Part shown: piece after piece, positions 46,868 through 57,006 of the stretch
Layout: each line of letters begins with the position of its first letter
Position numbering within the stretch: the stretch's first letter is position 1
Source: Diphasiastrum complanatum
Lineage: Eukaryota > Streptophyta > Lycopodiopsida > Lycopodiales > Lycopodiaceae
Assembly (NCBI GenBank): GCA_029204225.1
Contig: CM055109.1
Coordinates: forward strand, 35,226,496 to 35,290,495
DNA: 64,000 nucleotides
Direction: 5' to 3'
The notes under the pieces: model-generated
The model's input: only the letters and a program-made list of their open reading frames with translations
Told to the model about the DNA's origin: nothing
Database searches by the model: none
Made by a program: the position numbers and the translations under genes

Positions 46868-49800
46868 AAAGTTGAAAAGAATGCTTAGCTGGCTTTTGTT
46901 CGCTCAGAAGCTTTGCTGAAATTTTAGGATCTGATAATGTGTGTTATTACACTTAATCTTTGCTTTAATTCAAGAGATTGTTTACTTCAAAATGGCTGTA
47001 TATTGTGGAGTTCATCCTGCAAAACTTTTACCTAAGCTGTATTGGAGTACATATTAATGCAAAGATTCATTGATGGCTTCGTTTTCTTCTCCTAAGGTCC
47101 TGATAGTATACTGTATGGCTTATGCGACTATAATTTGTGGTAACTTATTAGAAGCTTAAGTGCTGACACTGGACACAGGAGGCAACAGGCCCTCACGTTG
47201 TGTGATGTGTCCACGCTATTCAACTTGTTGACGATGATGTGTTTCATGTTGAAATGATTAATCTGGCTCTGTAAGGGAGTCATAAGTTAGTCTGCCACGG
47301 TTTGTTCGGTAATAGATGACGAGTGCCATGTTCTCTGGGTATTGTGGCGATTTGATCACTGGATGCAATTTAAGCTATAATTTAAATGCCCTGCAAAAAA
47401 AAGAAAGTCTGGCAGTCTCTTTAGCATTTATCTGTCCTTTTGTTAACGTTCAGCGTTTTTGCTCTGAAATAACTAAAAGGATGTTGAAATTGATGATATT
47501 GTTTATTTTCAGAAATCGTTAGAGCACATTTGAACTGCTGAAGGTGATGCCCATTGGAAATCAGATCTCAAGTGATCAAAAGTTGACATCAGGAATCTGT
47601 CCCCAAGAGCTTTTCAAGGATGAATCATGGATGAAAATGGTTCTGAAGGATCAAATTGTTGCAAAATATGGAGCAATCTCCATGACCATGAGGTGCATCC
47701 AAAAAGGGAGCACATATTTTTGGAGAATTAGGCAAGTGCAAGGACAAGCCTAAATCTATTTGCTTGCAATGAGGCTAAAAGGGAGAACGTTTCTTTGTGC
47801 AAGTGCAAGGACAAGCCCAGATCTATGTACTGGACTTATTTATTGCTGGTTTCAACCAAGAAAAGTCTACACAGGTAGCAGCTTATGCTTGGTTTGCACT
47901 TGATGGTTTGTCATTCCCATGCCTATTTTTGTTGGTTTTCTCAACATATGTAGTAATGTCAGTGTCTCCTTTTGCTTGTAAAATTGGAAATTGATCTAAC
48001 AAATTGTGTATCTAATTTAGTGGTTTGTGCAGAAATTCTCAACAGGAAAAGGATGATGTGACCACATGCATCAAGTTGCAATGAGTTGGTGAGCCAACTG
48101 GAAGAGCCTGCATAAGTGTTCCTGAAAGGGGCATATTTTTGGAAGAAAATTCAAATTCTTTTTCTAGAACAAGTGCAAAAATACATGTTTAGACGTAGCA
48201 ACTTACATAGTGAGGTGTTGTTTGGATTGCATAAGCTGGATCTCAAATTTCAAGTGATAGATTGCTGTTAAAAATATATGAGATTGAGTAGACTGCAATC
48301 CACGAGTCATTGACAATAATTGTCAAAACTGTGACTTAAATGATGTGTGCCACCATAATGGATTAATGATAGCACGAGCACATCCACATGATAAAGATGG
48401 GAAGAGCATGATCTTATAGGCAGTTTCAATGGCTTGGTAGAGAGTATGAGATAAGAACTTAACACACACATCAGCTGCAACAAATTGGTGACTATGAACA
48501 TTTGGAAAGCGAAGTTTTTTCAGTGTAATTATGATTATAGGGGAAATGCTGCATCACATTCTGAGGATTAATTAGGGGTCAAATAGCAGCAGCTGATACG
48601 TCTACGTAAGTAGTGTGTCTACAATAGATGGAGGTATGACATAATATGGGGTTAAGGTGCTTGCTAATTAGAAAGAGTGGTAGCATGAGACCGTAGGCAT
48701 TGCTATTAGCAATGGGCCAGCATGCAGATGGAATATATCATTTACAAAAATAGCTACTCTTGAGTTAGTTTTACTACTATTTAGTTTAAAGTATAGGGAA
48801 GTTGGATGGACAACTTGAAATTGATCGCCGGAAATTAAAAGAAAAAACTTTAGTGACACATCATAAATATTCATACCACTGTACTTGTGAAGGGTTGCTA
48901 TTTCTTGCAAACCCCAATTCGCATCTGCCACAAGGGCAAAACACTATTCCAAGCTAACTACCCTCCCCTGTGCCCCACCAAATCTCCCATTCCCTTGTAC
49001 TAAATATACGCTGTTTCAAGCTGTGCAATTAAATTTTAAGTAGACATTTGAAGATCATTACATTGTTACATAGTAAATGGCTCATGGTACATATGTTAAA
49101 TGTTAAATTCTGGAGTCAGTTTTTTGTTTATGTTATTAAGAAAAGATAAGAGGATATTACTTTGCCCTACTTGAACAAAATTTATGTGAGTACACTTCGT
49201 GAGGCCACAACAGTGCAACTATCAAAATTTCTAAAATGACTGCACAGATTTTTAAGGTAATTGTGGAGGTTAGGGTTCCCAGTGGTGTTACAAATATCAT
49301 TGGCATTTTAGTATGAAGAATGCCTTTAGAGCCCTTGCATTTTGTTGCCCCTCGTTTTTCAAGATTTCTTTACAATAGCAATATGATTAACAAGGTCACT
49401 AGAAGAGGATCAGGAATAATTTAAGGGATGGTTCTTTGTATAGGTCTTTATGGTACAAATCAGTGTAGTTTTTAATAAGAGACAAGGAATGATGGCATGA
49501 GAAGTATAACAATCAGAAATGCAAGTAAAGTGCCAGTTTTTGGTCCTAACAATTCGATCCAAGTTGTAGGGGGGAGAATGTCCATGCTTTGTGGAATCTC
49601 ATGAATCACCCCCGTGCATGCAAATGAGAGAAATACGTAAGATTGATACAATAATTAAGAAATAATCAAACATCTAATTAGCATACAAAAACAATCTCAT
49701 AAGCAAAATCACCTCCAAAGCACACATTTCGCTAACAACATTCTTCATATTTGTAAGCAACATGGGCTGCATGCATGGCTCCAATGCAGAAAACAAAATT

Positions 49801-50285
49801 TCTCAATATCGAAAAGTAAGGTCTAGGCCTTGAATGATTGTACTAACCTCCACTATCCAAATGTTAGACAAATCACTCACAAATTTGCTACTATGATCAA
49901 ACAAACACCATACATGATTGAATATATATAAATAGAACTTGAAGTGCATTAAGATATGAACCTTAACCTACTATTAGTAGGTATTTTAGCACCTAAATCA
50001 TCATCATAAATCTCATCAATAGCATCCAAAACTAGCTACTCCAACAATTTCCACAACAAATGCAAAGATAAATGCAAAATCAAGATAGAAATTCCATAAA
50101 TGATCTTCTAACCAACAATGAACTACTCAACCTCCTTTTCCATAAATATTAGTCTATTTATAGGCATGAGAGATGAATCTCTCTCCTCTCTCTAGAGTCA
50201 CATAGCCCTAAAATATAAAAAAATGAACCCTACACTATCAATTTTAGTCCATATGGCCAAATTACATCAAATAAATGCCAATTTG

Positions 50286-50352
50286 TGGTCAAGTGGAGGC
50301 CAAACATGTACATATAAATACCATATGTACATGTTTGGCCTCCGTTTGACCA
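50286..50352. ncRNA. Near-perfect 30-bp hairpin, possible small-RNA precursor or MITE core
   Basis: The left arm 50286-50315 pairs with the right arm 50323-50352 at 28 of 30 positions, with a 7-base loop. The central arm sequence is GAGGCCAAACATGTACATAT. The length and pairing fit either a young miRNA-like hairpin or the core of a small inverted-repeat transposon. Neither transcription nor a target gene can be shown here. Confidence 0.4.
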
Positions 50353-52386
50353 AAAATGGACAAGCAAAGGAGTTGACAAATTCTCACATCAACAACTATG
50401 CTTCTCTGACTTTCTTAACTTGTTCCAATTCTGCATGTGTAAACTTACTTTGAAAGTAGGCATCATCACTTTCTCCTAGTTTCCTCACGAGTATAGAATG
50501 TCCTTGAGCTCAATTTAACAACTATCTTTTCATTTAATTTATTCAAAATACAAAACCAAATCAAATCATGAGGAAATATTGGAAGAATCGAAATTTGAAT
50601 TGAATAATCAACTAAGTTCAATTGTTCCACCATTCTACACATATCATGTAAGCCGATTCTAACATGATCAAACCAGTTTGAAATACATATGAATTGCTAG
50701 ATTTTCCAATGAAAAATTAGTTAACAAGCTTTTCAATTACGTCACTTCTATAAAAGTTTCAATAATGCCATCAATAATTAAAAAAATTTCGTAGGCTATG
50801 AATTATTTCTAAATTGCATCAATTGATCAAACCACTAATCCTTTTCATTGATCAATTTACATGATTGATATAATTTGGAATTTGACTTAACAATGGTTGG
50901 TATTAATAAAAACATTTAAATATTGCTTGCTAAAATATTTTTTGTTCGATTAATACGATGATTTTTTATGGAAGAGACTTTTCATAAGCAAGTTTTTTCC
51001 ATGATTGATGGATTATTGATGATATTTTTGGTGACGTTAAATCATTATATCATCATATGCATGAAAAGCTATCACTCCAACATATTAAAATGAGGTTTCG
51101 AGTAGTCAACACAACTTGATTACTATTCAACCCTTATATATATTTTTTCACAAATGATTCACATGTAGATCTTCCACATGTAGAACTTCCTTGACAATTA
51201 ATGCGCCAGCCCATCCTCCCTCCATTTGGGGGTTGGAATTCAAAAACCGAAGTGGATTTGCACTATGTGTTAGCTGTTCTCTCTCTAGTTATGGTGATAA
51301 AAGTTTGGAAAATTAAAAAAATTATTGTTGCATGGATCTTTCACGTGTGAAATGTTATTTGCCTAATTTTTTTTTTGCGTAGAAGTTTCAAACAAGGTTC
51401 TTTTTTTTTTTTTGGAAAAAGAGCACTAGGGAGTTGAAACCTCCTTACTTATAGAGGACTAATGATCAAACCATTTAAAAACGTACCTTGAGTCATACAC
51501 GAGTTTCTACTTTCACCAACTATTGGGAAAATAAAATTTCATCTTGTAACCTTGGCTTTCAGATCAAGATTGTGCAAAGTTTTTATAAACTTCAATGAAT
51601 GTCATTTACTTTGAAGTGTCTAACTTTAACCAGTAGCTAAGATTTTGACTCGAGAGTTGCACTCTAATAGCTTATATGAAAGCACAATGCCACAAAATGA
51701 TGTGACATATTTTTTAGCTTAAATGCAAAGAGATGGGTCTCAAAACACAAATAAGAGTAAGAAAAAAAAAATACAATAATAAATATCCACATGTCCTATC
51801 ACAAAATTATCACACTTCAAACTATGCATTTTCTTAAGTTTTAAGAATAAAAAGAAATCCAAATTGCAAAAATCTATGACTCCTAAGACCTAGGCCCACT
51901 TATTTTATTGAGTCCTCTTTGGAGTCAAGAAATGCCCTAATTTGGAAACATTAAGATTGATATCAATGAAAGATGAAGCCCTATAGTTTATATTAAATGA
52001 ATTCCTCAACCTTTTTGGACCTCTTTTCAAAGCAAGATATACCCGAATATGGAAAACCATGACTTTGCTACCAAGGAAAGGTAAAGCCCTAGGTCCAAGA
52101 GATTTATCTTAGTCAACATTTTGGTCCTCTTTACGAAGCAAGATATATGTGTATTTGGAAAACACTTGACTATGCTATTGAGGAAACATGAAGCCCTAGA
52201 GATTTATCTTATAATTTCTCACAACCTTTTTAGTCCTCATTTCAAAGATGAATGTACCCTTATTTGGAAACAATAATAATGCAAATAAGGAGTGAGAAAG
52301 CCGTAGAGGTATTCCCTCGATCGGACGAAATGCGTAGGTCCCGTGACGCTTGGAACACGCTCAAAGGGTGAAGGTCCAAGGAACAT

Positions 52387-52438
52387 ATTTTGCATTGTGA
52401 GTGAGCAGGGGTCCCGCTCATATTCGACAATGCAAAAT
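52387..52438. repeat. 52-base hairpin
   Basis: ATTTTGCATTGT (52387-52398) is exactly complementary to ACAATGCAAAAT (52427-52438). An inner imperfect stem (GAGCAGGGG with TCCCGCTC) extends the fold. Its role is unknown. Confidence 0.7.
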
Positions 52439-52672
52439 TGCAAAATGTTAGTTAGATTTCGTCATGATCTCTTCACTATCATGAAGCAATCTACAGGCTT
52501 GCATGAGAGTGGCGTGATGGCCACACGTCCACTCACCTTTCACTAGGTTCACCCACCCACTTAGCTTTCACGAGCTTCATCACAGTCTTTTTAACGCCTG
52601 ATATAACCACACGACGATCCAAGGGTGCAGGTGAAGTGAGAGAGAGGGAGAGGAGTCGTTGTCTCAGAGCAA

Positions 52673-52764
52673 CTCTACCCTTGGATGGGCATCTCAGATC
52701 TCACCTCTACCCTGGGATGGGCATCTCAGATCACCTCTATCCTTGGATGAGCATCTGGGTGCAC
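52673..52764. repeat. Three tandem 30-32 bp units upstream of the EMF1-like gene
   Basis: Units at 52673, 52705 and 52735 share CTCTAYCCTKGGATGRGCATCT. They lie a few hundred bases before the probable transcription start of the EMF1-like gene and could be promoter elements, but no factor site is recognised. Confidence 0.85.
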
Positions 52765-52949
52765 ACGACATTAGATGCGTGTGCGGTGTTTTTGGACGAG
52801 AAGACGTAGAGCGAGTGTTCCATGGGTTTTTGGACCTGTCCTTGTTGGTGTCCTTATTGGCTTATTGGTGTAGATAAGAGGAAAAAAGGTGTCCCTTATT
52901 CTCATTGGTGGGTGCATTTCCAAATTAGTGCCGGCTCCTTGTAACGTCA

Positions 52950-53350
52950 GTTGCTTGATGCTTGCTGCATTGAGTAAGTAGGGAGCGGGAGCGGGATTGG
53001 ATCGTCTCCCATATTTCAAATGCTCCTCCTCCTCCTCCTCCTCCTCCTCCTCCCTTTTGCATCCCAAATACAGAAAAGACACAAAAAGAATCAAAGAAAC
53101 AAAGAAAGACAGAAGAAACTGAGGAAGGAAAGCAAGCAGCAGAATGTCTATAGTTCTTCTTGGAAATCGTATCTTTTCAGCGAACTCCTTCCGAATGTCT
53201 ATATTTCTTCTTGGAAATCATATCTTTTGAGCGAACTCCTTCCGATCGATTGTGATTCGCGCGAGGGCAGGCTCACAAGGTCTTGCTCCCTGGAATCAGC
53301 TGATCCTCGGGATAATCTGTTGCTCAAGAGGAATTTCGGTTCTCATCTTG
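52950..53350 (+). other. Probable first leader exon of the EMF1-like gene
   Basis: A CTC/TCC repeat (53018-53053) is followed by a purine-rich stretch and a 51-bp tandem duplication (53143-53193, 53194-53244). A good 5' splice site, CATCTTG then GTGAGA, lies at 53350/53351. CT-rich leaders with a first intron are common in plant genes. The transcription start is not defined and the exon is inferred from composition and splice signals only. Confidence 0.4.
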
Positions 53351-54060
53351 GTGAGAGTTTTTTTATGCTTGTTGTTTTCGGGTTAGGGTGGCAAGGGATA
53401 ATAACCTGGCATTACTCTCACTCTCTTCCCGCTCCGGTAATTCGACCTCATTCCGTTTTTGGATATTGCGGTTCTTCGTTTCCTTTTTCCACTCTTTTCC
53501 GGTTATTTGATTGTTGCTGGGCTGGTGCGATGGATCTTGCGCTAAGGATCTTGCAGCCACAACAGTTTTTCAGCCCCGTTCTAATACCAGGAGGTAAAAG
53601 TTAAGCCTCCGTGATTCTTCTTGTTGTAGTATTGCGATTTCTAAGCCACCAGCAGATTTCTTGAATGCACCTCGTAAGTTTTCAATATACAGCTCCAGCT
53701 TGTATCATTCCATAGTTGTCAATCCGAAGTCGGTTAAATGAGACAATACAGACAGGTTGTCTAATAGTTTGATCTGGTTTTCTTGTATTCCAGTTTTCTC
53801 TAGTGTAGAGAAGCAGTTATATGGTGGCTACACCGTAACTTTGAACCCTAGAACTCCTCCTCTTACTATGTTCTTGGTTCTTTCTTTTTTCCATTTATAC
53901 CAGTGTGGATGTTTGAGGTCTTACTTTGATTGTTACTCTCCGAAAAGAACATTTGCGATGCTTAGAAGTGGATCTGAAAGTGACCTAGATCAATCTCTCT
54001 TTTTGCTTTAAGCTCAAAAGAGGTACTCATTCTTACTTGTCTGACATGAAGTTGATGCAG

Positions 54061-54145
54061 GCTAGGAATTGGACACAGCACATGTGCCAGAATTTTGTCT
54101 TGGTAGTTAGTGCATATGGGAAGCAAGAACGTGAAGACACTCGAG
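54061..54145 (+). other. Candidate second exon of the EMF1-like gene
   Basis: An 85-base segment is bounded by an acceptor (GTTGATGCAG at 54060) and a donor (GAG then GTACTG at 54146). It holds an ATG at 54116 encoding MGSKNVKTLE up to the donor in phase 0. Arabidopsis EMF1 also begins MGS, so this could be the true start. However, joining it directly to the exon at 56988 puts that exon out of frame, so one small exon would have to be missing between them. Otherwise the segment is untranslated leader. Confidence 0.35.
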
Positions 54146-55179
54146 GTACTGAAACCTTAACCTTTATTGCCTTAAATCTTACTTGAGAATTAGTGGGCAA
54201 ATTGGTGTCGGTCTAGAGGGGCAGATAGACTATGCCTTGTAAGTTTATATTCTTCTCATAAACAGGTCAGAAACAATGAAGATCCTTCTATTCGATAATT
54301 AAAGTTGATTGGTCAAAATCAGCACCAATGAAGATCCTTCTATTTGATAATAAAAGTTTATGGTCTGTTTTGACCCTTGGAGTTTTGGAGCTTCTACAAA
54401 TGGCTTAACTTTATGGGTGCACTTGCACATGCGACATGCAACATTTTCTGCAAGTTGAAATCTAATTGTTTTCAGAATATCAAGGGCCAAAAAATGCAAA
54501 TAGAATGTTTTTGGCCCTGAATATGGCTTCAAATGCCGTATTGAGCCGGTTTCTAGCTGTTCTTGCCTGTTTTTGTACCATTTTCAAGGTTTACCTTCAA
54601 AATTAAAAAAAATTGTTATTTTTTAGGCCATTTCATGTTTTAAGATCATCTTTGGGCTGTTTCAAGTTCAATTTTTGTGATCAATTTTTTATCTTTTTAC
54701 ATATCTCTCTTCGTAAAGAAATTTGAAATTGTTGATGGCATGGCATATTCCTTGTATGTGTATTAAAATTGCCGTATGCATGGCCCTTTTTGGGATACCA
54801 TATTGAAAACGGTATACTATTTTGGTAACTATTGCTATAGGTGACCGTTTGCCTAAGCAATAATCTTGCAAGTAGGAAAGGTGAAAGCAATCTCAGAGCT
54901 GGAAGAAATGCAACTTGAATAAAAATCAGAAAACGACAAAGGAAAGCAAGAAGAAACACATAAGGAAGATCTTTGCACAAAGGATGAAATTTTTTTTTCA
55001 CTTAGGAGATCTAACAATTTTAGAGGTTACCAAAAAGGTTCTCAAAGATGACCATGGGAGAAATAGAGGAGCCCATTACTGAAAGATTGTGAAGAAGCGC
55101 GACACAAGGGGAGAATGCAGACAAGTGGATGATGGCAATACAAGAAAAAATTAGGTCAACAATGCAAGATTGAACTTGG

Positions 55180-55465
55180 ATACTCACCAGCTTACTTGAG
55201 GGGAGGACACCCATAGGTTGCAATTGGGTTTGAAAATAAAACATGATGGAGATGGAGGGATAGAAAAGTATAAGGCTAGATTAGTTGCCAAGGGTTACAC
55301 TCAAGAGAAGGGTGTCGATTGCATAGAGACCTATGCACTAGTGGTAAAACTAATCTCCACAAGAACAAATCTCCCAGTATTAGTGATCATTGAATTCATT
55401 GTACACATAATAAATGCTTTTCCAAATGGAGAACTCGAGGAGATTTACACGGAGCAACCAATGTA
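55180..55465 (+). pseudogene. Copia RT fragment in the EMF1-like intron
   Basis: The block KIKHDGDGGIEKYKARLVAK, then GYTQEKGVDCIETYALVVKL, then NGELEEIYTEQPM, is the N-terminal Copia reverse transcriptase. It lacks the catalytic YVDD region, which would follow. It carries substitutions at conserved positions (ETYALV for ETFAPV) and ends abruptly. Confidence 0.8.
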
Positions 55466-55599
55466 AAGCTCATCAATCTTCACCTGCTCGGTTAAATTGG
55501 AGTTAGTTAAGAACAAATAGAGCCTTGGAAATATTAAGTAACCCAATTGTTAATCACCAAACCCTTGATCACCTCCAAGCTTGAGAGACATCAATAGCA

Positions 55600-56050
55600 T
55601 TGTCGATTTATGTCCTATGTCATAGCCATGGCATTGCATACCACACCATGAGCCACTTGACTAGGGAGGTGCTCGACAATCACTAAGAGCTCTTATCAGT
55701 TCGAATAATCCAACTTATGCCACTAGTACCCCTTATTGTGCAGCAGCAACAACTACTCCCACATGTCCAATTGAGGTGTCCTCTAATTGACCTAAGTAAT
55801 TCTAGTTATAGCCAACTATAAACGACCTTGAGTGCTAACCACTAGTTCAAGCCTAACCTCTGATGTAAGGCTAGAAGTTGACTAATTATACCATATGATT
55901 CTGGATGATCCGTTCGACCAAAACTTAATGTGGTCTCAAATTTTGAAAAAAGAAAGTCCAGAAATGTCTTGTGAATTGAGCATCATGGTCACTCACCACA
56001 TCGCTTGACAAACCATAAAATTTGAAAAGCTACTCACCAAAAGTTTGAAC
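55600..56050 (-). pseudogene. Ty3/Gypsy integrase fragment, antisense
   Basis: Read on the minus strand, VSDHDAQFTRHFWTFFFQNL near 56005-55930 matches the Gypsy integrase core around the second catalytic Asp (SDRD, then FTSRFW). SFGRTDHPES follows, where the family has STAYHPQTDG. The catalytic Glu region is degraded. This is a short decayed relic next to the Copia RT fragment, in the same intron. Confidence 0.6.
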
Positions 56051-56570
56051 ACTTCCAAAGGGCTTTGTGTTGCTTTTTATTGGAATAGATGTTGCCTTTT
56101 TTGTTATGCAATTTATTGTTGCTCAAACAACATCGTTATTCTTACTAGTCAAGTGAGGTCAAGTTTCATCATAGAAGATTACAAGGAGCATGGTGCCGGT
56201 AGACAGAAGCAAAGTAGGAGGATAATTTATTATTTTTTTATAAATGGATTGTGGAGTTTTGGTGGAGCAAACCTTACTTTTGAAGTTTTCCTTCATACAA
56301 GTCGTGGAATTTGTATTCAAAGCATGATAAAATATCAAAAACTGATAATCAATGACAAATCAGGCTTTTTTTTTTTCTTTCCAACTGGTCTGGGATCCCA
56401 GTTTGAACTGGCCCTATACGATTTGCCAGTTCAAACCTTCGTCTTTTGAACCACGGTTCATGGCAAAACTAAGATAGGCACAAGTTTGGCAATGCGTTAG
56501 AAGAAAATTTCCAAGTTTGCAAGTGCATGCAGAGTTAATGGTGACTATTAGTTTTAGCATCCATAGCTAG

Positions 56571-56765
56571 ATATGATTGGAGTAGAATTTGGTTCTAACT
56601 TCTATCTCTCCAGAGAGTGCTTGATGCTCCTATCACATGCACATGGGTGTGCCTTTTAGTATCGACAGTTTATATGATTGTTGTAGAATTTGGTCCTCTC
56701 TCCAGAAGGTGTTTGATGCTCCTATCACATGCACATGGGTGCACCTTTTCCTTATGTGCCAGTTT
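56571..56765. repeat. About 100-bp imperfect tandem duplication
   Basis: ATATGATTG, TAGAATTTGG, CTCTCCAGA and TTGATGCTCCTATCACATGC occur in the same order at 56571-56670 and 56672-56765, with an indel of about 9 bases. Confidence 0.8.
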
Positions 56766-56919
56766 TGGTACCACAGGTCCAGCATGCAGTAACATTATTA
56801 TATGAATATATTCTATTCTGTCTTGGGTATTCAAATGTTTTTTATTTTAATTGCTTCATATGTAGCTGTAACATGTGCATGAGAATGCGTGAGGTATTTG
56901 GTTTTCACTACAAGATGTG

Positions 56920-56981
56920 TTCTGATGGTGCTTTGATCAGCTGCACAATGTTCTGATGGTGCTTTGATCAGCTGCACAATT
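56920..56981 (+). repeat. 31-bp tandem duplication carrying a splice-acceptor-like AG
   Basis: Two identical units (56920-56950, 56951-56981) each contain TTTGATCAG. With the CTGCAG at 56982-56987 they put three AG dinucleotides within about 50 bases just before the first supported EMF1-like coding exon. Confidence 0.92.
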
Positions 56982-57006
56982 CTGCAGGTATTCAAGCAAA
57001 CACGAT

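Larger units (their letters stand above)
46868..52600. other. 5.7-kb AT-rich stretch without recognisable genes
   Basis: A short repeat (CAAGTGCAAGGACAAGCC) occurs near 47734 and 47801. No transposon protein or RNA gene was recognised. Two notable hairpins lie at 50286-50352 and 52387-52438 and are listed separately. Confidence 0.4.

Noticed and set aside
47544-47753. 69-codon frame as an exon of an unknown gene
   Set aside because: No motif is recognised. Part of it is a short repeated segment (CAAGTGCAAGGACAAGCC), and no splice partner could be found.
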